Source: Larkinella rosea | GTDB lineage: Bacteria > Bacteroidota > Bacteroidia > Cytophagales > Spirosomataceae | Length of the DNA stretch: 64,000 nucleotides | Assembly: GCF_003858635.1 (NCBI RefSeq) | Contig: NZ_RQJO01000009.1 | Location: forward strand, 930,001-994,000 | Reading direction: 5' to 3' | Part shown: positions 7,497 to 16,885 of the stretch, piece after piece | How positions within the stretch are numbered: the first letter of the stretch is position 1 | Layout: each line of letters begins with the position of its first letter | Notes under the pieces: model-generated | The model's database searches: none | Seen by the model: the letters and a program-made list of their open reading frames with translations, nothing else | What the model was told of the DNA's origin: nothing | Translations under genes and position numbers: made by a program

Positions 7497-7571
7497 CGTG
7501 TTGTGGTTTATGCGGCAAAACTACCACCACACTCCGGTTGCGTACTAGGGCTTTTCGTTCAAAAACTATCG

Positions 7572-8489
7572 CTAAACGGTCAGGCTGTTGACCGGGCGGT
7601 TTTGTCGTTGCTGGAATTCTTTGGGTGTGATGCCGAACGTCTGTTTGAAGGCCTGCGTAAAGCTGGAATGGTTTTCGTAACCGACTTTGTAGAAGACATC
7701 GCTCGGTTTTTCGGATGGCTGGTGCAACAGGTCGCGGGCCATGTTCATGCGTTGCTGCACCAGCCAGCGAGAGGGCGTCGATCCGTAAATCCGGGAAAAC
7801 CGCCTTTTGAAAGTCGATGCGCTCACGTTGCACAAAAACGCCAGTTCGTCGACACTGATCGGGTTGCCCACATTGGTTTCGACGACTTTTTTGAGCTGAA
7901 AATCGTCAAATTCGTTCGTTTTGGTCGACTGAAACGCCAGAATCTGATCCGGGTATGTCTCCAGCAGATACAGCATCAACTCCTCAAACTTGAGCCATTT
8001 CATTTCCATGGAAGGTGGTCGGTTCGATTGGAACATCAGCTGGAGTGACGCAATATAATTTACAATAAAAGCATCCTTTTTAAACGCCAGATACGGTTCA
8101 TTCGGGGTGACCGGACCGGTTTTTAAGGCTTCAATTGTTCGGTGATACTTGAGGTAAAAGTTCGTTAAAACCGCATTGTCGAAGAACAACAGGATGCTTT
8201 TAAAAGCAACGGTATTGTTCAATTTCATGGACACCAGGCAATTGCCGGAGGAAAGAAAATGGAATTTATCGGCCTTGATGTCGACTCTTTTTTCCGCAAA
8301 GTGCATCGTTTTCTCCCCGCTCAACACCAGACTAATGGCGTTCATGCTCAGGACGCAGTTGGCGTTTACCGAAAGAACCGGAGCCGAATAGTCGTAGAAA
8401 ATAACCGCCCCGGCCTGCTTTTCGTCGTCCATCGGAATGTCTTCCGGCAGTTTAAAAATGGTCATGGCGGTTTTTAAGGATGATTCCAT
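7572..8489 (-). CDS. AraC-family transcriptional regulator
   Basis: 305 residues. The N-terminal ~190 residues contain a cupin-like strand pattern (AGAVIFYDYSAPVLSVNANC and following) typical of AraC sensors. The C-terminal DNA-binding domain has helix-turn-helix one around VDELAFLCNVSASTFKRRFS and helix-turn-helix two around residues 258-300, ending in the family signature FKQTFGITPKEFQQ. The SnoaL-like gene lies 75 bases downstream on the same strand. No operator is recognised. An internal ATG (MTIFKLP) 24 bases in could be an alternative start. Confidence 0.93.
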   Translation of the reverse strand: MESSLKTAMTIFKLPEDIPMDDEKQAGAVIFYDYSAPVLSVNANCVLSMNAISLVLSGEKTMHFAEKRVDIKADKFHFLSSGNCLVSMKLNNTVAFKSILLFFDNAVLTNFYLKYHRTIEALKTGPVTPNEPYLAFKKDAFIVNYIASLQLMFQSNRPPSMEMKWLKFEELMLYLLETYPDQILAFQSTKTNEFDDFQLKKVVETNVGNPISVDELAFLCNVSASTFKRRFSRIYGSTPSRWLVQQRMNMARDLLHQPSEKPSDVFYKVGYENHSSFTQAFKQTFGITPKEFQQRQNRPVNSLTV

Positions 8490-8645
8490 TTCGGAAGTTT
8501 TCGTACCCGGTTTCCAGTTTTTCCCGCTTTGGCGTGCCCCGTTTACCGTAATGCTAATTCTTAAATTGTTTCAGGGTGGTGAGGTGGCTTTTTTTCGGTT
8601 TCATAGTCGTTCTCGAGATAGGATGTAAGTTTAGCCGAGAGGTTT

Positions 8646-9023
8646 CTATGCGCTGGCGATTTTGCTCTCAACCCACTTTATGAGTGTCTCCGCATTATCT
8701 AGGCCCTCTTTCGCTACATTGACGTTTGGGTTTCCGTCGTAGGCCATCGACAGATGTAAAATATCATAAGCCGATACAAAGGTGTTGAGGACTTTTTTAT
8801 CCAGTTTTGCCAGTTGAGATTTGTACCAATCGACGTCTATTCGTCCTTTGGTTTTCTTACCCAAAAACCCGTCCAGAGCAACGAGAATGCCCGTATAAGC
8901 CGCGTGACCAGCGAGTTTCACGTATTTGGTATCTTGATAAAAACGGTCTTCTTTTCGGGCCTTCTCCCGTAAAATTTCCCTGGCGTTGTCGATGTAACGC
9001 TTTGCATCTAGTATGGTACTCAT
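8646..9023 (-). CDS. DUF5618-like small helical protein
   Basis: 125 residues from the ATG at 9023; the open frame continues upstream with residues that look non-native. Strongly helical: MSTILDAKRYIDNAREILRE, KYVKLAGHAAYTGILVALDG, VDWYKSQLAKLDKKVLNTFV and DNAETLIKWVESKIA. I recall this Bacteroidota family as DUF5618, with an HEPN-like all-helical look; no catalytic R-x4-6-H HEPN motif is clear. No function is known. It stands alone between an AraC gene and a large lipoprotein gene. Confidence 0.7.
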   Translation of the reverse strand: MSTILDAKRYIDNAREILREKARKEDRFYQDTKYVKLAGHAAYTGILVALDGFLGKKTKGRIDVDWYKSQLAKLDKKVLNTFVSAYDILHLSMAYDGNPNVNVAKEGLDNAETLIKWVESKIASA

Positions 9024-9210
9024 GCTTTGAGAACAATCAATTTTAATTCCGGATTCCAAAGCCGCTCAAAAGCGGTTTCACTTGTTTCGTGAACGCTCCA
9101 ATACTATCAATCTTGCTCAAAAAAAACGAAAAATTTTGTACAACCAAGCCGACTTTTTTTAATAATTCCTCCGCGCAACAGAAATAAGGTAAATCTATTC
9201 AGTTAATAGC

Positions 9211-9247
9211 AAAAAGCCACCGCAGTCCCGAAACCGCGGTGGCTCTT
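9211..9247 (-). terminator. rho-independent terminator
   Basis: 9-bp GC-rich stem AGCCACCGC (9215-9223) / GCGGTGGCT (9236-9244). On the minus strand it is followed by TTTTTGC. It ends the long ThuA-dehydrogenase transcript. Confidence 0.85.
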
Positions 9248-9272
9248 TCACTAAAAACCGTATCCAAAAATT

Positions 9273-12200
9273 TTACTTCCCAAACTCAACCCAACTCACC
9301 CCGCCGATATTCTCGGCTTTCGGATCGCTGTTGACGAAGACGAAGTACAAATCCTGCTTGCTGCCGGGGTCCTGAATCGGGGCGCTTAGCTCGGCGGTTT
9401 TGTTCCAGGCACCCGTGGCCGTGTAGTTCAGCGTGCTGATCACCGGGCCTTTCGCCGAGCCGGTATGGACTTCAATCGTGCCGTCGTGGTCCTTCGAGGC
9501 CACCTGGTACGTCAGCTTCTGAATGCCTTTCAGGTCTACGCCTTTCAGCACAAAATACGCCTTGGAACGGGTCGCGCCCAGCCGCCCGCGCTGGCGGTTC
9601 ATGTTGTAGACGTCGTCGGCTTCCCCGGCGATTACTTTCGAGGGGCGCAGCACCAGGCTTTCGCTGGTGGTCAGGGGCGTGATGGCCCCGCCTTTGTCGG
9701 TATACGACGCCGACAGAATGTAGCGTCCCGTCTGTTCCCTGCCAACGTGTTCTTTCAAAACCGTCGCGCCCTGCTGCGGCAGCGTCACATCCGGCTGTTC
9801 GTTGGCCAGCGCCAGCACGTATTTCACGATTTCGGTGGCGTCTTCCTTCGACAATTGCGGGTGGGCGTTCATCGCGTGGTCGCCCCAGACCCCGCCACCG
9901 CCGGTGATCACCTTGTTGGCCAGCCGGGTAGCTGCGCCCTTGTCGCCCCGGTATTTTTTCGACACCTCGATGAACGCCGGACCGACCGACTTGCCGTTGA
10001 TCTGGTGACAAGCCTTGCAATCACTGGCTTGCATCAGGTTTTTGCCCAGGTTGAACGTGCTCGTAATCTGCTGGTGACCCACCAGCGGCTCGTTGCCCGA
10101 TACTTTCGGAATGTAGTTCAGCGCTACTTTCACCTTCTTCTTATCGATCACTTTGTCCTCGTTGTCCTTCACGTCCACGGCGTATTTGAACGGCGTCTGA
10201 TCGGCAAAAAAGAACGTGCTGTTGTCGGTCGTGGCAATGGCAACCTGCGGCAGTGTGTTTCCTACCTTGATTTCCAGCGTATCCACCGAACTCTGACCCG
10301 CCGGATCGGTCACTTTCAGGATGGCGTTGTAAATCCCGTTTTTCTGGAACGTGTAGGTCGGATTGGCTTCGGTCGATGCCACCTGATTTCCTTCAAACTT
10401 CCATTCGTACGACAGCTTGTCGTCTTCGTCGAAATCGTAGCTCTGGCGGCTGCTGAAGGCCACTTTGAACGGTGCCAGCCCGATCGTATCCCGCGCCGTC
10501 ACTTTGGCAACGGGCGCCCGGTTTCCGGGGTTGAATTCGATTTTGACCAGACGCGCGTCGTCGTTGTCAATGCCGTAAACGGAACCGTATTCCAGCATGT
10601 AGATCTCGCCTTTCGGCCCAATTTCCATATCGACCGGCCGGCGGAAATCGCCCCGAACCGGCATGAAGGCTTCCATCCGTTTGTAGTTCTGCTGGTTGTC
10701 CATCCGGACGGCATACACCCAGTTCCGCATCCAGTCGTACATAAACAGGGCTTTGTCGTAGTATTCCGGCAGTTTAACGTCCGATTTCAGGTTCGCATCG
10801 AAGTGATACACCGGTCCGCCCATCGCACAACGACCGCCCGTTCCCAGTTCCGGAAATTCGGTCGATTTGTTGTAGGGATACCAGACCATCGCTTTGGTGG
10901 TCGGCGGCAGGTTTTTCAAACCGGTGTTGTTCGGCGAGTTGTTGACCGGAGCCGCCGGATCGAACGCAGCACCTACGGCTTTGGTCGCGAAGTCGTAGGC
11001 ATTGTACGCTTTGCTGTCGCCGACAAAAAACGGCCAGCCGTAATTTCCGGCTTTTTTCGCCTGGTTGAACTCGTCGTAACCGCGCGGTCCCTGTGGTCCA
11101 TCGACGCCCGAATCCGGGCCGATTTCACCCCAGTACACAATCGACGTTTCGGGATCAACCGAAATCCGGTACGGGTTCCGGCAGCCCATGACGTAGATTT
11201 CGGGCCGGGTTTGGGCCATGCCTTTCGGGAACAAATTGCCTTCGGGAATGGTGTACGAACCGTCGGGTTCGACGTGAATCCGCAGAATCTTGCCGCGCAG
11301 ATCATTCGTATTTCCCGCCGAACGGGCCGCATCAAACGTCAGCCGACCAGCCTGCCAGTCGGTCGGTGAAAAACCGCTCGACTCGAACGGCACCGTGTTG
11401 TCGCCCGTCGAAATGAACAGGTTGCCGTGTTTGTCCCAGGCCATCGAGCCGCCGGTGTGCGCGCTCACTTCCAGATCGATCGGAAATTCGATGATGGATT
11501 TCTCCGATTTGAGGTCCAGCGTACCGTCGTCGTTCATCACAAACCGCCCGATCCGCTGCTTGGTCTGCCCGCCATCTTCAATCGTATAGAAGAAATACAG
11601 ATAATGATTTTTCGTAAAATTCGGGTCGATCGTCATTCCCAAAAGGCCATTCAGATACTTCTCAACGGCTTTTACCGGAAAATCATAAACCAGTTTCGTG
11701 CTCTTGGTTTTCGGGTCATACATATAAAACTTGCCCTTCCGCTCGGCCATGAACACCCGGCCATCCGGCGCTACCGCCAGTTCCATCGGTTCATTTAAGT
11801 CGTTGGACAATACGGTTTTCACAAACCGGGTTTCGTCCGGCGTTTTCACCGCGTAGGCTTTCGAATAGTCGAGATCTTTGTTGTCGCCGATCACGTATTT
11901 CAACCCGCCGAGCAAATGTTGCTGGAACAACGGCTCGCTGTAACTTTCGTTCGTGTGACCACCGCCGGTATAAAACGCGCGCCCGCCATCGAACTCGTGG
12001 TACCAGACAAACGGGTGATTGTCGCCGTTGCGGCCTCCTTCGTAGGTGCTTTCATCCAGTTTCGCCAGCACTTTGATGTCGGGATTGATGTTCCGGTAGC
12101 TGTACAATTCGTCGAAGCGCTCCCAGCGGTCGGGCAGAAAGCTGGTCGAGGGGTGGTTTTTGTCGATCACGTCGATGGCGACTTTCTGCTGCTTCGGATG

Positions 12201-12701
12201 GTGCAGGAAATAAGCTCCGGCGAGTTTATTGTACCACGGCCAGTTGTACTCGGTATCGGCCGATGCGTGAATGCCCATGAAATTGCCCCCGGCCTGAATG
12301 TAGCGCTCAAACGCGACCTGCTGATCGGGATTCAGGACGTTGCCGGTGGTGCTCAGAAACACGACGGCGGTGTAGTGTTTCAGGCTGTCTTCCACGAAAT
12401 AAGCGGCATTTTTCGTCGTATCGACCCGAAAACCGTTCTCCTTTCCCAACTTCTGAATGGCGGCAATCCCGGTCGGGATCGATTCGTGGTAATAGCCTTT
12501 GGTGCGCGAAAAGACCAGAATGCGCGGCACTTTTGGCGGAGGTGTTGGCGCGGCCGCAACGGGTGCGGCTGCGGATTGCGATTGCGTTGATGACTGATTG
12601 GTGGCCGCTTTGGGCGATTTACAGCCGTAAAAACTCCCGGCTACGGAAGCCATGAGCAATAAAGCCGTTCCAATCGTACCGGTTTTTGTAGAGATTAGCA
12701 T
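9273..12701 (-). CDS. ThuA / PQQ-type sugar dehydrogenase / PKD / cytochrome c lipoprotein
   Basis: 1142-residue multidomain lipoprotein (lipobox AGSFYGC, Cys27), in the periplasm or on the outer membrane. Domain order: ThuA-like domain about 55-280 (RILVFSRTKGYYHESI, HASADTEYNWPWY); a glucose/sorbosone-dehydrogenase beta-propeller about 290-730 (MELAVAPDGRVFMAERKGKF, SIVYWGEIGPDSGVDGPQG); a PKD domain about 735-820 (YDFDEDDKLSYEWKFEGNQV); a cytochrome c with CKACHQ about residue 895; and a C-terminal CBM6-like jelly roll. The propeller probably oxidises a sugar or sugar alcohol and passes electrons to its own heme. It is followed upstream on the strand by a Tat-exported Gfo/Idh enzyme; ThuA with a Gfo/Idh partner (ThuB) is known from rhizobial 3-keto-trehalose metabolism. 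Activity here is inferred. Confidence 0.88.
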   Translation of the reverse strand: MLISTKTGTIGTALLLMASVAGSFYGCKSPKAATNQSSTQSQSAAAPVAAAPTPPPKVPRILVFSRTKGYYHESIPTGIAAIQKLGKENGFRVDTTKNAAYFVEDSLKHYTAVVFLSTTGNVLNPDQQVAFERYIQAGGNFMGIHASADTEYNWPWYNKLAGAYFLHHPKQQKVAIDVIDKNHPSTSFLPDRWERFDELYSYRNINPDIKVLAKLDESTYEGGRNGDNHPFVWYHEFDGGRAFYTGGGHTNESYSEPLFQQHLLGGLKYVIGDNKDLDYSKAYAVKTPDETRFVKTVLSNDLNEPMELAVAPDGRVFMAERKGKFYMYDPKTKSTKLVYDFPVKAVEKYLNGLLGMTIDPNFTKNHYLYFFYTIEDGGQTKQRIGRFVMNDDGTLDLKSEKSIIEFPIDLEVSAHTGGSMAWDKHGNLFISTGDNTVPFESSGFSPTDWQAGRLTFDAARSAGNTNDLRGKILRIHVEPDGSYTIPEGNLFPKGMAQTRPEIYVMGCRNPYRISVDPETSIVYWGEIGPDSGVDGPQGPRGYDEFNQAKKAGNYGWPFFVGDSKAYNAYDFATKAVGAAFDPAAPVNNSPNNTGLKNLPPTTKAMVWYPYNKSTEFPELGTGGRCAMGGPVYHFDANLKSDVKLPEYYDKALFMYDWMRNWVYAVRMDNQQNYKRMEAFMPVRGDFRRPVDMEIGPKGEIYMLEYGSVYGIDNDDARLVKIEFNPGNRAPVAKVTARDTIGLAPFKVAFSSRQSYDFDEDDKLSYEWKFEGNQVASTEANPTYTFQKNGIYNAILKVTDPAGQSSVDTLEIKVGNTLPQVAIATTDNSTFFFADQTPFKYAVDVKDNEDKVIDKKKVKVALNYIPKVSGNEPLVGHQQITSTFNLGKNLMQASDCKACHQINGKSVGPAFIEVSKKYRGDKGAATRLANKVITGGGGVWGDHAMNAHPQLSKEDATEIVKYVLALANEQPDVTLPQQGATVLKEHVGREQTGRYILSASYTDKGGAITPLTTSESLVLRPSKVIAGEADDVYNMNRQRGRLGATRSKAYFVLKGVDLKGIQKLTYQVASKDHDGTIEVHTGSAKGPVISTLNYTATGAWNKTAELSAPIQDPGSKQDLYFVFVNSDPKAENIGGVSWVEFGK

Positions 12702-12742
12702 CGTGTTATGGGAAAATTGTCAATTCATTTGATGGAAAACAA

Positions 12743-12850
12743 AACGGTTAAAACCGTTGAAAATTGACGGATAAATTACTTAATAGCCCACGGTTTAAAC
12801 CGTGGGCTGAAAAACGTGGTCGCGTTCTTTGGAAACCGTTTTAACGGTTT
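12743..12850. repeat. palindrome-rich intergenic element (REPIN-like)
   Basis: Holds three palindromes: AACGGTTAAAACCGTT near 12743, a perfect 24-bp one at 12785-12808 (AGCCCACGGTTT plus its complement) and AAACCGTTTTAACGGTTT at 12833-12850. The flanks TAGCCCA and TGGGCTA are inverted. It resembles the paired palindromes at 23797 and 46653. Confidence 0.6.
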
Positions 12851-12861
12851 TATACCTTGGG

Positions 12862-14181
12862 CTATAATTTTATGGCCCACTCACTCTTCAACGGGCGTTC
12901 CAGCAGCGCGTTGGCTTCTTTGTCTTTTTTGAACGATTCCTTTTTGGGGTCCCAGCTCAGCGGGCGTTTCAGGGCGTAGGCGATGTTGCCGATGTTGCAA
13001 ACCGTAGCCGTCCGGTGGCCGATTTCCACGTCGCAGATCGGTTTGCTGCGTTTCCGCATCGCATCCAGAAAATCTTTGTAGTGGTTTTCGCTGTGGTAAA
13101 CGTGTTTCTCATCCGCACCAATCACTTTGGTGGCAAGCGCAACCGGATTGGTTTCCAGCTTTTTCCGCTGAATGTTCAACGTGCCTTCCGAGCCGACAAA
13201 CTGAATCGCGTTGTTCCATTCCCAGGGCTCGTGCGTCATCGTAATGCCGTTTTCGTAGCGATAGGTCAGGAATTTGTGGTCTTTGCCGTCCGGCGGAATC
13301 ACCTCAACGGGGCCGCTGCCGTCCATGTCGAGCGACCATTGGACAATGTCGAACATGTGCGCACCCCAGTCGGTCACCATGCCCCCGCCAAACTCCTTGT
13401 AATTCCGCCAGTTCGGAAACACGTCTTTGGAAAGGGGAGGAGCCAGTTCCGAATTAAAGGCCACGGGTTGGTTGGGGCCCAGCCATAAATTCCAATCCAG
13501 GCCTTCCGGGATGGGTTCGGCGGGTAAATCGTACGGTTTCGGTGGCGGACCCACGTTTACCTTAATGCCCTTGATTTCACCAATATACCCATTCCGGATC
13601 AGTTCGGCGGTTTGCCGGAATTCGGGCCACGAACGCTGCATGCTGCCCGTCTGAAAAACCCGGTTGTGTTTGCGGATCGCGTTCACCATCGCCCGCCCTT
13701 CCTTCACGGTTAGCGACAGCGGTTTTTCGCCGTACACATCCTTGCCTGCTTCGGCGGCTTTCACGGCCATAACCGCGTGCCAGTGGTCGGGCGAGGCAAT
13801 CACCACGGCGTCAATTTCTTTGCGGTCGAGCATTTGCCGAAAATCCGGATATGCCTGAATGTCCGTGATCGTGCCTTTGGCTTTTTTGCCTTCTTCGCTG
13901 GCGTAAAATGTTTTGGCGCTATCGATGAACAGGTCCCGCTTGGCTTTGTACACTTCGCTGGCCCCCAGAATCCGGGTTTCGCCCGTAGCTAAAAAATTCC
14001 GGGCCAGCCCACGGCTTTGCTTTCCGGTTCCAATAAAGCCGAGGTTGATGGTGTCGCTCGGGGCCAGGTATCCATTGCCGCCCAGGACAAACCGGGGAAC
14101 GATCATAAAAGCCGACACGGCTGCCGAGGCTTGTCCGATGAATTTCCGACGGGACAAGGCGGTAAACGATTCTTTTTCCAT
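12862..14181 (-). CDS. Tat-exported Gfo/Idh/MocA-family oxidoreductase
   Basis: 439 residues. The N-terminus SRRKFIGQASAAVSAFM is a twin-arginine signal, so it is exported folded with bound cofactor. Rossmann motif GFIGTGKQSRG at residues 48-58, and the family Lys153 in YGEKPLSLT, then the C-terminal substrate half with FGGGMVTDWGAHMFDIVQW giving the conserved Asp/His pair. Family members oxidise sugar hydroxyls, often at C3, using tightly bound NAD(P). It sits directly upstream of the ThuA-dehydrogenase lipoprotein (gap 160 bases, palindromes). A ThuA/ThuB-type 3-keto-sugar partnership is a reasonable inference. The substrate is unknown. Confidence 0.93.
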   Translation of the reverse strand: MEKESFTALSRRKFIGQASAAVSAFMIVPRFVLGGNGYLAPSDTINLGFIGTGKQSRGLARNFLATGETRILGASEVYKAKRDLFIDSAKTFYASEEGKKAKGTITDIQAYPDFRQMLDRKEIDAVVIASPDHWHAVMAVKAAEAGKDVYGEKPLSLTVKEGRAMVNAIRKHNRVFQTGSMQRSWPEFRQTAELIRNGYIGEIKGIKVNVGPPPKPYDLPAEPIPEGLDWNLWLGPNQPVAFNSELAPPLSKDVFPNWRNYKEFGGGMVTDWGAHMFDIVQWSLDMDGSGPVEVIPPDGKDHKFLTYRYENGITMTHEPWEWNNAIQFVGSEGTLNIQRKKLETNPVALATKVIGADEKHVYHSENHYKDFLDAMRKRSKPICDVEIGHRTATVCNIGNIAYALKRPLSWDPKKESFKKDKEANALLERPLKSEWAIKL

Positions 14182-14379
14182 AAGGGTGAAGGAACTGAGC
14201 TTGATTTCTGACTAAAAAGCGAAAACCGCCCCGGATTTACTATCCGACAATTGACCAGCGTGGAACCCGGAGCGGTTTCAAAGGCGACTTTTTCCGTTTC
14301 AACGAACCTGCTACTGGACAACGGGCGGACCTGCGCCAATTTTGATCCCGAAACAGTAAACACAACTTTTTAAGAATCA

Positions 14380-14913
14380 ATGAAAACAAGCGTAATCCTG
14401 CTGCTGGCGCTGGTGTTGCTGGGCAGTTGCAAGAAAGAAACCGATGGGGTTATTCCGGGAGGAAATGTGCCCGCCAAAGCCGCCGGAAAATGGATGTATG
14501 GCTCGTTTGCCATGAGCGAATTCTGGGCCTACGACGGCTCGTACCAGGGCAACCCGTTTGAACTGGCCGTCATCTTCGACTTTAAAACCGCCGGAACCTA
14601 CGAGAAATACTTCGTCGCCACCACCCGCGATTATTCGGGCTGCAAAACCGAAACCTTCAGCTACGAGAAAGGCAGCGTCGACTTCAACGAAACCGACGGA
14701 TCGTTCACGACGACGCCCGCAGAAGGCAGCTACCGGGGCTTTTATTCCTGTTTTCCGAAGCAGAACATCAACCGGAAAATGGAGCGCTCCGAACTGAAAA
14801 AGCAGACGTATTATTACGAACTAAAAACCGGCAGCAACGGCAAACCCAATCTCGTGGTGCGGTTTCAAAAGTCAGACAGCAATGTGAGTACATTCCTCCC
14901 AACTTCCTGGTAG
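14380..14913 (+). CDS. putative lipoprotein of unknown function
   Basis: 177 residues with a type II signal: MKTSVILLLALVLLGSC, lipidated Cys17. The mature domain begins AAGKWMYGSFAMSEFWAYD and contains EKYFVATTRDYSGCKTETFS, a pattern seen in Bacteroidota lipocalin-like lipoproteins (GxW near the start, repeated beta strands, a Cys pair). I cannot assign it to a named family. It is transcribed divergently from the Gfo/Idh gene and convergently with the esterase at 14927. Confidence 0.75.
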   Translation: MKTSVILLLALVLLGSCKKETDGVIPGGNVPAKAAGKWMYGSFAMSEFWAYDGSYQGNPFELAVIFDFKTAGTYEKYFVATTRDYSGCKTETFSYEKGSVDFNETDGSFTTTPAEGSYRGFYSCFPKQNINRKMERSELKKQTYYYELKTGSNGKPNLVVRFQKSDSNVSTFLPTSW

Positions 14914-14926
14914 TCAAAAAATAATG

Positions 14927-15745
14927 TCAAAACTGCTGATCGAAAAACCGCAGGGCGTCGGCGATGTGTTTTTCCCAATACGGCCATTCGTGGCCACCCG
15001 GATTTTCCTGATACTGGTGCGGAATTTGCCATTCCAGCAAGGTTTTGTGCAGGGTTCGGTTGGCTTCGATCAACTGATCTTCCGTGCCGCAGTCGAACCG
15101 GATGGCGGGCAGTCGGTCGCGGTTTTGCCGCATGAGTTGGGCCACGGATTCCGTTACCGGATCGATTTGGACGTACTGGTGGAGCGGTTCTTCCACGAAC
15201 TGGCTCAGCTGATCCGATTCCGTAATGGACGACAGGCCGCAAACCGCCCGAAACCGCTCCGGGTAGCTGGCCGCCAGCCGCAGTGCACCGTAGCCGCCCA
15301 TCGACAAACCGGCGATGCAGGTCGTGTTTTTGAAATTTTCGGCCATCTCCGGCGAAACAAGCGCAGCTACGGCATTGGGCACGTCGTCCAGAATCCAGCG
15401 TTCGAAGTCAAGCCCGTTGTGGGGTAAATAACCGCTGCCGTCGCCCCACAACCCGTCGGACGGCATGGCGAGAATCATCGGGCGAATGCGGTTTTCGCGA
15501 ATCAGCCGGTCCGCCGTGCGGTGGGCTCCACCTTTCAGCGACCAGGCCCAGTGGCTGCCATACACCCCGTGCAGCAGGATCACGAGCGGCACCGGTTTTT
15601 TTAGCAATAGTTCAGGGTCTGGTAACCAGACGGTTAAGTCACCACGGCCTTTTAAGTTGGGTGTTTTAACCGTGACGTAACGAAGACCTTCGTGTTCAAA
15701 CCGGGGGTCGGAAATTTCGATGGTGCGGAACGGGATATCGGGCAT
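14927..15745 (-). CDS. alpha/beta hydrolase, esterase D-like
   Basis: 272 residues, no signal peptide, so probably cytoplasmic. Nucleophile elbow GLSMGGYGALR (Ser near residue 169), Asp in RFDCGTEDQL and His in NPGGHEWPYW complete the catalytic triad; PLVILLHGVYGSHWAW carries the oxyanion-hole HG. The family includes esterase D-like S-formylglutathione hydrolases and feruloyl/acetyl esterases of polysaccharide loci. Upstream on the strand, 20 bases away, is a zinc alcohol dehydrogenase. The alcohol dehydrogenase/S-formylglutathione hydrolase pairing suggests a formaldehyde or aldehyde detoxification module, but the esterase could equally belong to carbohydrate de-esterification. Confidence 0.9.
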   Translation of the reverse strand: MPDIPFRTIEISDPRFEHEGLRYVTVKTPNLKGRGDLTVWLPDPELLLKKPVPLVILLHGVYGSHWAWSLKGGAHRTADRLIRENRIRPMILAMPSDGLWGDGSGYLPHNGLDFERWILDDVPNAVAALVSPEMAENFKNTTCIAGLSMGGYGALRLAASYPERFRAVCGLSSITESDQLSQFVEEPLHQYVQIDPVTESVAQLMRQNRDRLPAIRFDCGTEDQLIEANRTLHKTLLEWQIPHQYQENPGGHEWPYWEKHIADALRFFDQQF

Positions 15746-15765
15746 GGATGGGGAAGAAAACTGGG

Positions 15766-16869
15766 TTAAAAAACAACGACACCTTTCGCATTCCGACCAT
15801 TTCGCATGTCATCGAACGCTTGTTGCAGGTCATCGAGCGCGTAAGTCCGCGTTATCATTTGGTCCAGCATCAGGTCGCCTTTCTGGTATAATTTCAGCAA
15901 AATGGGAATGTCGATTTCCGGGCGGCATTTGCCGTAAAGCGGATTGATGTAAATTTTGTCCCACTCGAACAGGTTCATGTCGATGGTGATTTTCTGCTCG
16001 ATGCCGCTGACCTGACAGGCCACCCCGGCGTTCCGAACCATCGCCAGCGGAGCCGCGCCCAGTTCGGGAATGGCCGTACATTCAAAGGCATAATCCGCCC
16101 CACGGCCACCGGTCAGTTCTTTCACCTGTTGGGCCACCTGCAACAGTTCCACATCGTCGCGGTTGGGTTGAATGGTGTGCGTGGCACCGTATTGTTTCGC
16201 CATTTCCAGCCGATTGGCGTTGATATCCACGGCAATGATCATCGCAGCTCCGGCAATCCGCGCGCCCTGAATGACGTTCAGGCCGACGCCACCGGTTCCC
16301 AATACCACCACCGAACGACCCGGTTTGACCTGCGCGGCATTGACCACCGAGCCAAAACCGGTCATCACCCCACAGCCGACAATGGCGGCCGACGCGAACG
16401 GAATCTCGATGCCGGTTTTAACGACGGCGGCTTCCCGCACCACCGTATATTCCGATAAGGTACCCAAACTGAACGCCCGCTCGATCGGCTGGTTCTGGTA
16501 AGTCGTGCGTTCCAGCGCGGCATGACCTCCGCTGGCGCGGTTGCCCGAGGTTACCGGCGAATTGATCTCGCAAATGTGTTGATTACCTTCCGCGCATTGA
16601 AAACACTGGCCGCACGGAATGGCCCAGTTCAGGATGACCGCGTCGCCGGGCTGGACTTTGCGCACGTCGGGGCCAACGCTGCGGACAACGCCCGCGCCTT
16701 CGTGGCCCATCACGAGCGGTTTGTTCCACGACATGGAGTCGAAATCGGTGTGGCAAATTCCGGCGGCTTTTAGCTCGACCAGAATCTCATCGCCCTGCGG
16801 TTCGGCGACTTCGATAAAATCAATTTGAAAATTTCCGGTGCCCGTGGCAAGGGCGGCTTTGGCGCGCAT
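15766..16869 (-). CDS. zinc-dependent alcohol dehydrogenase (MDR, class III-like)
   Basis: 367-residue medium-chain dehydrogenase. Catalytic zinc ligands: Cys in AAGICHTDFDS and His-Glu in MGHEGAGVV. Structural zinc cysteines in ILNWAIPCGQCFQCAEGNQH, then C. NAD-binding motif VLGTGGVGLNV and an acidic AVDINANRLEMAKQYGATHT indicating NAD preference. The organisation resembles class III or benzyl-alcohol-type alcohol dehydrogenases. It is 20 bases from the esterase start, so the two are probably co-transcribed. It is separated from the upstream two-domain esterase gene by a large inverted repeat. Confidence 0.92.
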   Translation of the reverse strand: MRAKAALATGTGNFQIDFIEVAEPQGDEILVELKAAGICHTDFDSMSWNKPLVMGHEGAGVVRSVGPDVRKVQPGDAVILNWAIPCGQCFQCAEGNQHICEINSPVTSGNRASGGHAALERTTYQNQPIERAFSLGTLSEYTVVREAAVVKTGIEIPFASAAIVGCGVMTGFGSVVNAAQVKPGRSVVVLGTGGVGLNVIQGARIAGAAMIIAVDINANRLEMAKQYGATHTIQPNRDDVELLQVAQQVKELTGGRGADYAFECTAIPELGAAPLAMVRNAGVACQVSGIEQKITIDMNLFEWDKIYINPLYGKCRPEIDIPILLKLYQKGDLMLDQMITRTYALDDLQQAFDDMRNGRNAKGVVVF

Positions 16870-16885
16870 AAATAAGTGATTAGTT

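Noticed and set aside
9465-11369. 634-residue open frame on the plus strand
   Set aside because: It is antisense to the ThuA-dehydrogenase gene, is Arg/Val-rich and lacks any domain; typical mirror frame of a GC-rich coding gene.
12743-12850. Palindromes as a CRISPR array
   Set aside because: Units differ in sequence, are not regularly spaced and no spacers or cas genes are present.
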